Shown: positions 1-9,647, numbered from the stretch's first letter. The stretch is DNA of 64,000 nucleotides from JADLBR01 sp964651705 (GCA_964651705.1 CAZYWZ010000013.1:22074-86073), one strand, 5' to 3'. A program made the numbers and translations. The notes: a model not told the origin generated them from the sequence alone.

Positions 1-893
1 TGACGGTTGTAGAAGGTGTCCCGCAGCAACACCGCGCCGATGCTCGCCTCCGACGCCAAGACCCCGCCCAGATCCCGCGGCGAAAGAAATGGCCGAAATT
101 CCACTCCGCCACCTGATACCAGATCCGCCGCTTCACCCCGGAACCGATCCAGTTGCTGGGGTGCACCCCCGACGAACAGGACCTTCAATCCCCAGACCGA
201 CGACATCTTCCTCGCGATCTTAAGCAACACGCCCACGCCCTTGAACCGGTGGAGATGCCCAACGTATACCAGCGTCCGGAGCCCGCGGCGCCGCTCCATC
301 TCGGTCGCGCTCACCTCCCTGGGCCATGTTCCCAAGGGCAGCGCGCAAGATGCCAATCGCGGAAATACTCGCGCGTATAACTCCCGCTGCTTGCTCGTGA
401 TGGCGACCAGGCCCGAAAGACGCGGCAGGCACAGCCTCTCCATCCAGCCATCCCTCCTCTCGGCCCAGCCCGGCGAATCCTCTCGCCACGAAAGGTCCGA
501 CAGAAAATTGTGAGCCTCGTAGAATCCCCGGATCCGGCGATCCCGGCAAAGCCACCACACGTACGGCAGGAACCCCGGGTCGCGTGTCAGCACCGCCACC
601 CTATCCTCTGCGGCCAGACGCTTGGCCAGGGCGCACGCCTGTGAGTAGAACCCGGGCCCCTTGCCCGGAATCAGCCACTGGCGCGCCTCCAGCCGATGGA
701 TAATCAGGTTTTCGCTCGGCGGCAGTCCGTAGAACTCTCCCAGCTCCCGGGCGGTGTCCGAAGTCTCCCCCATGCCGCAGCAGAGGTGCGTCTTGATCCC
801 ATTTGCCGCGAGCGAATACGCATTTTGCAAGCCGACCGTCAGTATCGGCCCGGGATGCAACCAATCCCGCTTGTTCACCCAGAGGCAAATCAT
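1..893 (-). CDS. Glycosyltransferase family 4-type protein, 3' end outside window
   Basis: The frame is open to the left edge (297 codons visible, no stop reached). It begins MICLWVNKRDWLHPG and carries a GT-B style C-terminal part: VYVGHLHRFKGVGVLLKIA at about residues 215-233, then LKVLFVGGAPQQLDRF and an EASIGAVLLRD segment near the edge. These resemble the nucleotide-sugar binding half of GT4 enzymes. The start ATG (893-891) overlaps the stop of the upstream acyltransferase/GT9 fusion as ATGA, so the two are probably translationally coupled. The context suggests lipopolysaccharide core or surface glycan assembly at the cytoplasmic face of the inner membrane. Donor and acceptor cannot be inferred. 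Confidence 0.8.
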   Translation of the reverse strand, partial: MICLWVNKRDWLHPGPILTVGLQNAYSLAANGIKTHLCCGMGETSDTARELGEFYGLPPSENLIIHRLEARQWLIPGKGPGFYSQACALAKRLAAEDRVAVLTRDPGFLPYVWWLCRDRRIRGFYEAHNFLSDLSWREDSPGWAERRDGWMERLCLPRLSGLVAITSKQRELYARVFPRLASCALPLGTWPREVSATEMERRRGLRTLVYVGHLHRFKGVGVLLKIARKMSSVWGLKVLFVGGAPQQLDRFRGEAADLVSGGGVEFRPFLSPRDLGGVLASEASIGAVLLRDTFYNR

Positions 894-2809
894 GGCGCCC
901 CCGGCTCCCACGCGATCCCCTCGACAGATTGCCCCGCCCGTCCGTCCAGCACCCGCTTCGCCAGCGCCAGCACATCATCCGGCCGAACGCGCTCCAGGCA
1001 ATCGTAGTGACCGAGGGGACATTCACGCCGAAAGCAGGGCGAGCATGGGACATGCTTCCTGACGATCGCCACCCCGCCATGGATCGGGCGCGTCAGGCGC
1101 GGCTCGGTAGAGCCAAAGACCGCCACCACCGGTGCCCCGCAGGCGGCCGCCAGATGCATCACCCCGCTGTCGTTGCAGACCACGAGCTTCGCCCCGCGCA
1201 AAAGCGCTATCAGCTCCCGCAGCGATGTGCGCCCACAGAGGTTCCGGCACCGGTCGCCCAGCCTCGCCTCCACCGTCGCCGCCGCCGCCGCATCGCCCGC
1301 GCTGCCCACCACCACCCATTCCACCACCTCCTGCCGAAGACCATCGGCCACTTCGGCAAACCGCTCCGCCGGCCAGCGCTTGGCCGGCCCGTACTCCGCA
1401 CCCGGCGCGATGACCCCGATCGCTCGTTCCCCCGCACCCCCGGACAGACTCGGCGCCTCCGGCGCCACGCGCCCGCCGTAATACTCCACCGCGCGCAACC
1501 ATCCCAACGCCTGGTGCTCCCCGGCCGCCTCGCGACTCAGGAGCGGCACCTTCTGATTGATGACAAGCCTCCCGCGGCCCCGGACCCGGTAGCCCGCCCT
1601 TCGCCCAACCCCGCCCAGCAATGCCTCCAGCACCACCCGCCAAGATGCCGGCAGCAGAACCACAAGATCGTGGTGATCCCGCCGCAGCCTCGCCCCGGTC
1701 CGAAAGACGCTCTTGTTCGCGGCCGTCTCGATCACCCGATCCACGAAATCACACTCGCGATACAGATCGGCCAACCTCGGCGGACATAGCACCGCGAGTT
1801 CCATGTCCGGCCTCCCCTGCTTCAGCGACGATAGCAAGCGGAGATGCATGACCGCATCGCCCAGCCAGTTCGGCGCACGGACCAAGAGCCGGAACGGCTT
1901 CAGGGCCACTCCCCGCGGCACGTGATGCCCGCGCCGCGAACCGCTCACCAAAAATTCGGGGTTGGGCAGCTTCCACCGCTCGTGCACCCAAAACCAGTCG
2001 TCCGGCGCCCGCCGCACCATCTCCTCCAGAACCAGGTTCAAACGACTTGTCGTCTTGCCGAGATCCCCATTCTCCGCGGGGATCGCCGGACGAAAATGCA
2101 CGGCCCATCGCGCCTCCCCAACCGTCTCCACCGCCACCGGCAGAAGCGCCGCGCCGGTGCGCTCCGCCAGCATCGCGGGCAGTGGCGTGGTCGATGCCAG
2201 TCGCCCAAAAAACGGAGTCCAGATCCCGACCTTTCCCGCATGCTGGTCGGCGAAAACCGCCACCACCTCACCCCCCCCCAAGCGCTCGCACGCCTGCCGC
2301 CACGCCCCTCGCCGACTCAGCAGCCTCACCCCAGCCGTCCCACGCCGTGCCCGCACCCAACGATCCAATCGCCGATTCCGCAAAGGCTGGAACAGCGTGC
2401 TGAAGCGCACCTCAGGAAATCGCTCCGCCGCCTGTGCCAAAATTTCCCAGGCCCCCAGATGCCCCGTCACCAAGATCACGCCGCGCCCCCCCGCCAGCGC
2501 CTCCCTCAGATGCTTCTCCCCGATCACATCGACAGCGGCCCCACGCTCCCGCGCCCCGATCGTCGGAAACCGCACGGAAACAAGAAGATTCGCGCACATC
2601 CGTGCCCACAGTTCCCGCCGCCGTCGCCTCCCGGCCGACACGCCAAACGCGGCCTTCCAATTCGCCTCCATCAACGCGTTGTAGGTCCACGCGAACCCGG
2701 CGGGGAACGCGGACACCAGCCGCCCCAGCCGGACGCACCCCTTCAACGTCAACCTGCCGCACAGCCAATCGACGCCCAAGGCAAACAGAAAAACCGCCCA
2801 ATCTGCCAT
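890..2809 (-). CDS. Fusion of lipid A acyltransferase (LpxL/HtrB family) and GT9 heptosyltransferase-like domain
   Basis: A 639-residue protein with two domains. Residues 1 to about 285 match the LpxL/HtrB family: a hydrophobic N-terminus, the acyltransferase HxxxxE motif as TGHLGAWE (H117, E122) and the later FADQHAGKVGIWTPFF block. Residues from about 305 match glycosyltransferase family 9: RAPNWLGDAVMHL at its start, VIAPGAEYGPAKRWPAERF in the middle and CNDSGVMHLAAACGAPVVA near the end, where the NDSG..HLA motif binds the nucleotide sugar. Separate enzymes of these types acylate lipid A and add heptose to the LPS core, so the fusion would couple two steps of LPS maturation. No break or second start separates the halves. 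The next gene overlaps by ATGA. Confidence 0.88.
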   Translation of the reverse strand: MADWAVFLFALGVDWLCGRLTLKGCVRLGRLVSAFPAGFAWTYNALMEANWKAAFGVSAGRRRRRELWARMCANLLVSVRFPTIGARERGAAVDVIGEKHLREALAGGRGVILVTGHLGAWEILAQAAERFPEVRFSTLFQPLRNRRLDRWVRARRGTAGVRLLSRRGAWRQACERLGGGEVVAVFADQHAGKVGIWTPFFGRLASTTPLPAMLAERTGAALLPVAVETVGEARWAVHFRPAIPAENGDLGKTTSRLNLVLEEMVRRAPDDWFWVHERWKLPNPEFLVSGSRRGHHVPRGVALKPFRLLVRAPNWLGDAVMHLRLLSSLKQGRPDMELAVLCPPRLADLYRECDFVDRVIETAANKSVFRTGARLRRDHHDLVVLLPASWRVVLEALLGGVGRRAGYRVRGRGRLVINQKVPLLSREAAGEHQALGWLRAVEYYGGRVAPEAPSLSGGAGERAIGVIAPGAEYGPAKRWPAERFAEVADGLRQEVVEWVVVGSAGDAAAAATVEARLGDRCRNLCGRTSLRELIALLRGAKLVVCNDSGVMHLAAACGAPVVAVFGSTEPRLTRPIHGGVAIVRKHVPCSPCFRRECPLGHYDCLERVRPDDVLALAKRVLDGRAGQSVEGIAWEPGAP

Positions 2810-2943
2810 CTTTTTGGGGAGGGTAGGTCCAACAGGCTACCGCGGACACAAAAAAATTTAACGCCGCCATGCGCAAATGTGCCTTGCGGGGGCCATCCGG
2901 CCACGATATGAGGTTCGCCGGCGTAAGACCCCACCCTGAGGCC

Positions 2944-4848
2944 ATGGCAGACATCGAATTCGAGTGCGGCCATTGTCAGCAACCCATGGTGGTTGACGCC
3001 GAGGGTGCTGGCCTCCAGATCCCTTGCCCCTCCTGCGGCAAGCAGGTCACGATCCCCCACCCCAAGCCCCCCGCCGCAAAACAGGCCACCGCCCCGCCCC
3101 CAGCGACGCTCCCCGTCCTCCCACCCGCAGAGAAAAAGCCCCACGCTCACAAAGAGAATAAGCCTCGGCCCACCCACCACCCCGCCTCCCCACCCAAGCA
3201 GACCCTCGCCGAAACAAAATCCAAACCCCAATCCCCAGAAGAGTCCCAAAAACACGCCGAACTCGACCAAGCCCGCCACCGCCTCGACGAACTCAACGCG
3301 GAGGTCTCGCGGCTCAAGACACAGCTCGCCAAAACCCAGAAGGACCTCGACGCCTCCCGGGACGACGCGCGCCGCATCGAGGATGAGGCCCGCCTCGCCA
3401 AGGAGAAGACCCTATCCGCCGAAGCCGCCTCGCTCGGAGACCGCGAGGCCCTACGCTCGAAGGTCGAGACGGAACTCGACGGACTGCGGACCGAGTCCAA
3501 GCGCCTGTCCGACGACCGCAACGCCCTCGCCGAGAAACTCAAGCTCGCCGAACGCTCCGTCGCCGACGCCGAGGAACGTTCCCGCGAGGCCAACGCAGCG
3601 GCAGACGCGGCGCGCCACTCTCTCGAAACGATAGAGAGAACACTCGCGGATGCACGCGTCGCCACCGCCGCCAAGGATTCCCGCATCGCGGAACTCGAGG
3701 CGCGCCTGCAGCGCGAATCGACGGACGCCAGCGCAAAATCCCAGGCCCTCACGTTCGAACTGGAGCAGGCGCGCGACCGCCTCGCCACCGCCGAAAAGGA
3801 CCTCGCCGACGCCCGCGAGGCCATCGCCACCCGCGAGGCGCGCATCGCCCAGATCGAGGCCGACGCCACGCGCGACGCCGCATCGGCCCATGAGCAGATC
3901 CAGGGCCTTAACGCTGAACTCGCTCAGTCCCGCGAGGCGCGCGCCGCAACAGAGGCAGAACTCGATAGCCAGCGCGCCGCCGCCGCCGCCAAGGAATCCC
4001 GCATCGCCGAGATCGAGGCCAAGACCGCAGAAGATTCTGCCTCCGCCGCCGATCAGATCCGCCTCCTCTCCTCCAGGCTGGACGAGGCCAACGCGACCAT
4101 TGCGACCTCCCGGGCCGAACTCGCCACCGCCCGCGACACCATCGGCACCCGCGAGGCGCGCATCGCCCAGATCGAGGCCGAGGGCAAGCGGTCCGCCGCC
4201 GCTAGCGCCGAGCGCATCTCCGCATTGGAATCCGATCTCGGCGCGGCCCGGGCCCGAATCACAGACCTCGAAAAACAACTCGCCGCACTCGATCGAACCC
4301 GCGCGGAACTCGATGCCGCCCGCGCCGCGCAGGCACGCGAGCTCGCCTCCCTAGAAAAATCCTCCGACGCCCAGAGATCCGAATTCGAGGCACTCCAGAA
4401 AGTCGCCGCAAACCTCAATGCCGACCTCAACCGCGCCAGAGAGGATGCCGCCAAGAGCCGTCAGGAGCGCGACCTCATGCGCTCCGAGCGCGAGACCGCC
4501 CGCACCGAGGCCAACCGCCTCCGCCGCGAGCTTCACGACGCGATCGACCGCGCCTCCCGGGCCGAGTCCCTCAGGGAGCGCTTCGAGGAGGATCTCATCG
4601 AGGTCCAGACCCAGCTGGAGGGGTTTGTCTCGGGAGACCAGAACCGTGAGAACCAGATCCTCAAGGGCATCATCGAGCGCCGAAACGCCGAGGCCCAGAA
4701 GGAACGAGAGGAACTCGTGCGCGGCCGGCGCAGGGTCCAGTCATTGCGCCGATGGATCGCCGTGCTCCTATGGATCGCAGGCGCCGCCCTCATCGCCGCC
4801 ATCATCGAGGCGGTCCTCCTCTGGGAGAAGTTCGCGCCGCACCCCTAG
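2944..4848 (+). CDS. Zinc-ribbon, long coiled-coil, C-terminally membrane-anchored protein
   Basis: A 634-residue protein starting MADIEFECGHC. The N-terminus has a four-cysteine zinc ribbon (C8, C11, C28, C31; CxxC-x16-CxxC). A Pro/Lys/Ala-rich linker follows, then about 480 residues of nearly continuous heptad coiled coil rich in Ala, Glu, Arg and Asp, with repeated ESRIAEIEA/EARIAQIEA units. A single transmembrane helix lies near the C-terminus (AVLLWIAGAALIAAIIEAVL), preceded by a basic patch. The topology would be a cytoplasmic rod tethered to the membrane. I chose the ATG directly before the zinc ribbon; a longer frame to 2869 exists but its first 25 residues look non-coding. Function is unknown. 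Confidence 0.8.
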   Translation: MADIEFECGHCQQPMVVDAEGAGLQIPCPSCGKQVTIPHPKPPAAKQATAPPPATLPVLPPAEKKPHAHKENKPRPTHHPASPPKQTLAETKSKPQSPEESQKHAELDQARHRLDELNAEVSRLKTQLAKTQKDLDASRDDARRIEDEARLAKEKTLSAEAASLGDREALRSKVETELDGLRTESKRLSDDRNALAEKLKLAERSVADAEERSREANAAADAARHSLETIERTLADARVATAAKDSRIAELEARLQRESTDASAKSQALTFELEQARDRLATAEKDLADAREAIATREARIAQIEADATRDAASAHEQIQGLNAELAQSREARAATEAELDSQRAAAAAKESRIAEIEAKTAEDSASAADQIRLLSSRLDEANATIATSRAELATARDTIGTREARIAQIEAEGKRSAAASAERISALESDLGAARARITDLEKQLAALDRTRAELDAARAAQARELASLEKSSDAQRSEFEALQKVAANLNADLNRAREDAAKSRQERDLMRSERETARTEANRLRRELHDAIDRASRAESLRERFEEDLIEVQTQLEGFVSGDQNRENQILKGIIERRNAEAQKEREELVRGRRRVQSLRRWIAVLLWIAGAALIAAIIEAVLLWEKFAPHP

Positions 4849-4860
4849 CCAGAAACTTCC
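4845..4860 (+). repeat. 16-bp repeat CTAGCCAGAAACTTCC, copy 1
   Basis: It is identical to positions 27071-27086. Related degenerate copies (CAGAAGTTTCACC) lie at 5048-5063 on the plus strand and at 18901-18916 on the minus strand. It overlaps the stop codon of the coiled-coil gene. The rest of the gap to 5130, between two convergent genes, shows nothing recognisable. Confidence 0.4.
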
Positions 4861-5130
4861 GCGCCAAATGCGCGACGGTTTTCTCTGCAACAAATTGGTT
4901 GAAAGCTTCTTTCATGAATCCAGAGCCCCGGCCTCACCGAGACGCATCCTTGGACTGCGCACGTCCGACTGCCGCAATCCGAAGATTCGCGTCCCGCGCA
5001 GCACAGCCTCCGGAGTCTGAGTCAGAATACCGCGTGAGGACACACCCTCAGAAGTTTCACCCTGAATCATCCGGCGCGCCCTCGCGACAGGTAGCCCCTC
5101 CTGCCAAGGAGCGGCCCGCCGCGCGTCTTG

Positions 5131-6216
5131 TCACGGCAGCCCGACGGCCGGTATCGGTCGCGGCACCCCGCCCGCCTCGCTGGACTCGTAAACCGCTTCC
5201 ACCATCGCCATGGCCCGGACCCCATCCTCAAGCGAGGGCGCCAAGACCGCCTCGGAACCCTCGAGATGCCGCATCAGGTTGGCCATCGGCCCCGTGAAAC
5301 CGTCCGGAAACCAGCGGCCTGCCAAACGCACCGCCTGCCACCGCGGCGTCGCGCCTTCCCGTAACTCGCAGACCTCCAGGCGATCGTCTTCCCCCTCGGG
5401 ATAATTCAGCAGCATCCCCAGCTGTACCCAGACCGCCCCTCCCGAACCCTCCCACTTGATAAAACTCTCCTCGTGCCGTCGCCCGAATCGGTGCCCGTGG
5501 TTCGCCCCGATGGACACCCGCATCTCGGGGCCGTAGTCCAGATGGATCTGACAGCGCGTGTCGGCGAGATTCGGCGCCGCGGGATGGCGCGATACCCGGG
5601 CCATCACCGCCCGCGGCTCGCCCAGCGTGCAGCGCGCCAGATCCAGATATTGCACGCTGTGGTATAGCACGCCAACGCGGGGCGCACCCTCCAGAAACGA
5701 CCACAGGTGCCACGGCATGAAGCCCGTCACACGCACCTCCATGTCGTGCACCGACCCAATCAACCCGCCCCCCATCACCCCCCGGGCCCCGAGCACGCAC
5801 GGCGCGGTCCTCAGTTGCAGATTCACCCCGGCGACCAGACCGCGGCGCCGGCAGATTTCCGCGATCGCCATCGCCTCCCGCAGATCCCGCCCCAGCGGTT
5901 TCTGGATCAGCACCGCCGCCCCCGCCGGCAGGTGCTCCAGCACCGGCCCGATCGCCTCCGGTGGCACCGCCACGTCAAATACCGCATCCGCCGGTGCCAC
6001 CAGCGCCAGACGGTCCAGCCCCCGATACACCGTCTGGATCCCGAACTCCGCCGCCACCGCCTCCGCCCGCACCGGATCGACGTCGAACAGCCCCGCGACT
6101 GGAAAGCCCGCCTTCTCGTAGGCGGGCAGATGCGCGTCCCGCACGATGCCCCCCGCCCCGATCACCACGATCGGTCGCGGCTTGACCGGCATCGGCGCCC
6201 GCGGCTCGATCTGCAT
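5131..6216 (-). CDS. Gfo/Idh/MocA family NAD(P)-dependent oxidoreductase
   Basis: A 361-residue cytoplasmic protein. The N-terminal Rossmann fold starts VVIGAGGIVRDAHLPAYEKA (a GxGxxG variant, residues about 16-35), followed by the family's EKP-type motif as IQKPLGRDL. The C-terminal half is the alpha/beta substrate domain, with LYHSVQYLDLARCTLGEPR around the expected catalytic His position (GVLYHSVQYLD). Members oxidise or reduce sugars, inositols or related polyols; the substrate cannot be predicted. The ATG at 6216 overlaps the stop of the upstream gene by one base (TGATG), which fixes this start over longer in-frame options and suggests coupling to the unknown membrane protein. Confidence 0.85.
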   Translation of the reverse strand: MQIEPRAPMPVKPRPIVVIGAGGIVRDAHLPAYEKAGFPVAGLFDVDPVRAEAVAAEFGIQTVYRGLDRLALVAPADAVFDVAVPPEAIGPVLEHLPAGAAVLIQKPLGRDLREAMAIAEICRRRGLVAGVNLQLRTAPCVLGARGVMGGGLIGSVHDMEVRVTGFMPWHLWSFLEGAPRVGVLYHSVQYLDLARCTLGEPRAVMARVSRHPAAPNLADTRCQIHLDYGPEMRVSIGANHGHRFGRRHEESFIKWEGSGGAVWVQLGMLLNYPEGEDDRLEVCELREGATPRWQAVRLAGRWFPDGFTGPMANLMRHLEGSEAVLAPSLEDGVRAMAMVEAVYESSEAGGVPRPIPAVGLP

Positions 6217-7724
6217 CAGGGCGCCCGCAGCGCGATGTGGACGATATGCTCGGTCACCCGACTCACGCCGAAGGTCCGCGTGATGCCCGCATCGTCCAGT
6301 GCCTGGCCCACGCCCTCCTGCAACTCCCGCCAGACAACCGCCGCCAAGATCTTTGGCATCGTGACCTTGCCCAGCCGCCCGAGCGGCTGCCCGTACTCGA
6401 TGTCTTCGTCCGTCACCCGGATCGGCACAAAGACCGTCGCTATCAGCGGCGTCCCCAGCATCGCCAACTCCTGATAGACAAAAACCCCGTCCTCCCGAAC
6501 GTCCAGCCACAGCGAGGTGCGCTTCACGTCCAGCGGCGCGGCCGGCGAACGGGGCACGAACTCCAGCCGCTTCTTCAGAAACTCGTTGAGGCTCCCGTCC
6601 TGGAGTTGCACCTCGCGGAATGCCGACGGGTCGCCCTCGATCTGCGGGTATTTCTGCGCGAACGCCACGATCGGTTCGACCAGCCCCACATCGCCGTGGC
6701 TCGCCTTCTTGAGAGCCGTGAAGTCCTCCGGGATCTCATACAGCAGGAGCCACACCGAGCTATAGAAACCCAGCCCGCCGAGCCCGATGGCCAGATAGAA
6801 AAATGCCGAGGCCTTCAGGCGCAGCAATCGGCCGAGCCCGTGCATCGTGGAGTAGAAGAAGAACATGATCGACATCACGATCACGATGACCGTGGCCGTG
6901 ACCACGTTGGGCTTGATCGCGCTCTCCGGCACCTTGAGTTTGTAATCCTCCGCGAGCGCCAGGCTCTCCGGCGCGATCGCGGGCTGCTTGGGCGCCTCGG
7001 CCTGCGACTCGGCCGGCGCGCCCATCGCGGGCTCCGCCGCCGCGATCCTCGCCCGCCACTTCTCGATCTGGGCGCTGATGTCCCCCTGACGCTCCGGGGC
7101 CTCGGCGATCAGGGCCTCGCCCTCTTGGATCTTCTTCTCCACGTCCCCGGCGCTGTACTGCGTCGATTCGTCGATCGTCTCGGCGACGTAGGCATCCACC
7201 CGCTCCATCACTTTCGTCTTGCCCGACGCCATCTCCTGAAGCTCCGCCCGCCGCGCGTCCCAGGCCTCCCGTCCCGGCTTCAGGGTATCGCCGACCCCGG
7301 GCATCGTCACGATGGCCCTGTCCATCTCATCGATCGCCGCGGTCACGTCGGCAAGCTGCAATCCTTCCGAGGTCGCGGGCGCCGCGGGCAGCTTCGCCTT
7401 GATCTTGCTCTTGTTGACGGTCTGCTTTTTCCCGGCGACATCGGTGATCATCACGACATTCGGGACGGGTTCCTCGATGGTCACGGCCTCGACCGCCTCA
7501 TGCCTGCCGGGGCCCGTCTCGAGCACCACCCACTGCCGGCCATCGCCCGGCGCGGCCGCCGGGGCCTCGCCCTCGGCCATCGGGGCGGCGGCATCCGCAG
7601 GCGCCGTCGTTTCCTGCCCGGACAGCGGGCCCGCAACCATCCCCGCCACCAAACAGGCGACCCATCGCGATCGACCCCGGGGGCTCACAAGCATTCCGAA
7701 CAGATTCAATCCGAATGGGTTCAT
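6216..7724 (-). CDS. Exported/membrane protein of unknown function
   Basis: A 502-residue protein. The N-terminus has a signal peptide (RWVACLVAGMVAGPLSG), then an Ala/Pro-rich stretch and a charged, probably helical region (about residues 90-230). Two transmembrane helices follow (VVTATVIVIVMSIMFFFYS and FFYLAIGLGGLGFYSSVWLLL, about 285-345), and the C-terminal domain of about 150 residues contains RTSLWLDVREDGVFVYQEL. I recognise no family. It lies immediately upstream of, and one base overlapping with, the Gfo/Idh/MocA gene. A GCTAAC sequence 10 nt before the ATG (minus strand, around 7735-7740) could be a -10 box, but no clear -35 is visible. Confidence 0.7.
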   Translation of the reverse strand: MNPFGLNLFGMLVSPRGRSRWVACLVAGMVAGPLSGQETTAPADAAAPMAEGEAPAAAPGDGRQWVVLETGPGRHEAVEAVTIEEPVPNVVMITDVAGKKQTVNKSKIKAKLPAAPATSEGLQLADVTAAIDEMDRAIVTMPGVGDTLKPGREAWDARRAELQEMASGKTKVMERVDAYVAETIDESTQYSAGDVEKKIQEGEALIAEAPERQGDISAQIEKWRARIAAAEPAMGAPAESQAEAPKQPAIAPESLALAEDYKLKVPESAIKPNVVTATVIVIVMSIMFFFYSTMHGLGRLLRLKASAFFYLAIGLGGLGFYSSVWLLLYEIPEDFTALKKASHGDVGLVEPIVAFAQKYPQIEGDPSAFREVQLQDGSLNEFLKKRLEFVPRSPAAPLDVKRTSLWLDVREDGVFVYQELAMLGTPLIATVFVPIRVTDEDIEYGQPLGRLGKVTMPKILAAVVWRELQEGVGQALDDAGITRTFGVSRVTEHIVHIALRAP

Positions 7725-7749
7725 GGGGAGAAATGTTAGCGGCTCGCCC

Positions 7750-8727
7750 CTAAACGGACAGTTCTTTTTTTCCCAGCCGCGGTGGCACCCGTGGCGATGG
7801 TGCCGGAACTAGCGGCGGCGGCGGCGGCGGCGCACCGGGCGCGAAAATGGTGACGCGGGGTGGTGCCGCTCCCGCCCACGCGTCAACGCCGTTCTCCCGG
7901 AGAAAGAATAGAGGGAACAGCCTCCAGAAGGCGTGCAGGGGCAAAAGCAACAGGGTCCCCAGATAGGGCAAGAAAGCCACGCCGCAGGACAGGCAGCCCA
8001 CCGTCAGCGCCACCGAGGCCACCGCGAGCGCCAGGCACACCCGGAAACCCAGATACGCCAAGACCAAGTCCCCCCTCTCGGCCACCCACGCCAACCCCCG
8101 GCGGATCTCCCCCCACGTGCCGCGCGCGTCGCCCCCCAGCATCGCCGCACAGACGAAGTCCTCCACCAAAACGCCCAGCCCCGATAGCCCCACGGCCCCT
8201 ATGGCACCGGCCGCGCAAAACGCGCCGAAAACCGTCGCGTCATCCGCGCCGAGCATGCCCCAGTTCAAGGCCCTCCCGCGAAACCACCAGAACCAGCCCG
8301 CCGCCAGCCCTCCCGCAAACAGCAAGGCAGCAGACCCCAGCGCCACCCACACCAGAAAAAGCCGCTTCACGTTGCCCCGCTGTCGCCCCCACGCCACGCC
8401 GATCCCCGCCTCGCCCCGCACGAGAAAATCCAGGAAAACCATCAATCCGCAGGCGCGCATCCAAGCCAGCGCGACCGCGCCCAACACGAAAAGGCCCCCG
8501 CACGGCAAGAGCAACCATGACTTGGCCAGAATCGCATCCCGGAATCGCTCGATCCAATCGCCCGCAGCCAGCACCGCAAGCGGCAACTCGATCGCGACGG
8601 CACCCAGCGTCGAAACCCACGCGAAAAACGCCCACCCAAACCATCGCCGGGCCGAACCTTCCCCAAACAGGAGGATCCCCGCCTGGTCCAGCGATTGCCC
8701 CAGCGCGCGCGTGAATGACCCTTCCAC
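7750..8727 (-). CDS. Polytopic membrane protein of unknown function, coupled to argF
   Basis: About 325 residues with roughly five to six hydrophobic segments, among them WAFFAWVSTLGAVAIELPL, LLLPCGGLFVLGAVALAWM, LFLVWVALGSAALLFAGG and YLGTLLLLPLHAFWRLFPLFF. The C-terminal tail is Pro-rich (FAPGAPPPPPPLVPAPSP). The start is taken as GTG at 8727, which overlaps the argF TAG by one base (TAGTG); a longer in-frame ATG at 8766 would overlap argF by 40 bases. I recognise no domain. The overlap implies co-translation with argF, but nothing links it functionally to arginine. Confidence 0.7.
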   Translation of the reverse strand: MEGSFTRALGQSLDQAGILLFGEGSARRWFGWAFFAWVSTLGAVAIELPLAVLAAGDWIERFRDAILAKSWLLLPCGGLFVLGAVALAWMRACGLMVFLDFLVRGEAGIGVAWGRQRGNVKRLFLVWVALGSAALLFAGGLAAGWFWWFRGRALNWGMLGADDATVFGAFCAAGAIGAVGLSGLGVLVEDFVCAAMLGGDARGTWGEIRRGLAWVAERGDLVLAYLGFRVCLALAVASVALTVGCLSCGVAFLPYLGTLLLLPLHAFWRLFPLFFLRENGVDAWAGAAPPRVTIFAPGAPPPPPPLVPAPSPRVPPRLGKKELSV

Positions 8728-9647
8728 TAGCAGCCCGCCGCACTCTGCCAACCCCGCCACTCGCAAAGCTGCGCGATGAGCGCCTTCTGCACGTGGAGCC
8801 GATTCTCCGCCTGCGTGAAAATCGTCGGGGCGTGCGCCTCGATCATCTCATCGGTGATCTCCATCCCGCGGTAGGCCGGCAGGCAATGCATGACCAGCGC
8901 CCCGGGCGCCGCCAGGGAATAGGCCTCCCGATTGATCTGATAACCGCGCAGGTCGGAGAGCCGCTTCTCCGCCTCCTCTTCCTTGCCCATCGAAACCCAC
9001 ACGTCGCTATACAGGACGTCGGCCCCGCGCGCCGCCTCTTCAACCGAGTCAGTCACGCGGACCCCGCTCCCGGCCACCAGCGCCGGCTCGGGCTGGTAGC
9101 CCGCCGGCGCCGCGATCGTCAGCTCGAACCGGAAGGCCCGCGCCGCCAGGATCCACGAGACGGGGACGTTGCACGCGCCGTCCCCGATGAACGCGACCCG
9201 GCGCGCCTCGATCGGGCCCAGCAACTCCTCGATCGTGAGGATGTCCGCCAGTATCTGGCACGGGTGCTCCGCGTCCGTCAGGGCGTTGATCGTCACGATC
9301 CCGCTATGGCGCGCAAACACCTCCAGGTCCGATTGGGCGAATGTCCGGATGATCGCCCCATGGAATATCCGCCCCAGCACCCGCGCGGTGTCCTCGATCG
9401 GCTCGCCGCGCCCCAGCTGCAGCTGGTCGCCCGACATGAACACCACGCCCGCCCCCAGCTCCCGGAGGCCCACCTCGAAAGAGACCCGCGTGCGCGTGGA
9501 GGCCTTGGCGAAGAGCATCGCCCAGTTCTCTCCCTCGAGCGGCCTCCCGTGCCCGGCGGCCCGCAGGCGCTTCAGCTCCCGCGCCCGGCGCAACACACCG
9601 CGAGTCTCCTCCACCGTCATGTCCGAAAAGGAAAGGTAGTGTCGCAT
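8727..9647 (-). CDS. argF: Ornithine carbamoyltransferase
   Basis: 306 residues, the usual length. The cytoplasmic enzyme converts carbamoyl phosphate and ornithine to citrulline. The carbamoyl-phosphate loop is present as KASTRTRVSFEVG (about residues 43-55), then the SGDQLQLGRGEPIEDTARV block, HPCQILADILTIEE and the ornithine-side MHCLPAYRGMEITDEMIE near the C-terminus. The ATG at 9647 starts the conserved MRHYLSFSDMT N-terminus and overlaps the tail of argD by three bases. Together with argD this is a two-gene arginine biosynthesis block. Downstream it overlaps a membrane protein of unknown role. Confidence 0.95.
   Translation of the reverse strand: MRHYLSFSDMTVEETRGVLRRARELKRLRAAGHGRPLEGENWAMLFAKASTRTRVSFEVGLRELGAGVVFMSGDQLQLGRGEPIEDTARVLGRIFHGAIIRTFAQSDLEVFARHSGIVTINALTDAEHPCQILADILTIEELLGPIEARRVAFIGDGACNVPVSWILAARAFRFELTIAAPAGYQPEPALVAGSGVRVTDSVEEAARGADVLYSDVWVSMGKEEEAEKRLSDLRGYQINREAYSLAAPGALVMHCLPAYRGMEITDEMIEAHAPTIFTQAENRLHVQKALIAQLCEWRGWQSAAGC

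Noticed and set aside
803..2911. Long plus-strand frames opposite the acyltransferase/GT9 fusion
   Set aside because: They are composition artefacts: no domain motifs, extreme Arg/Pro content, and full overlap with a well-supported gene.
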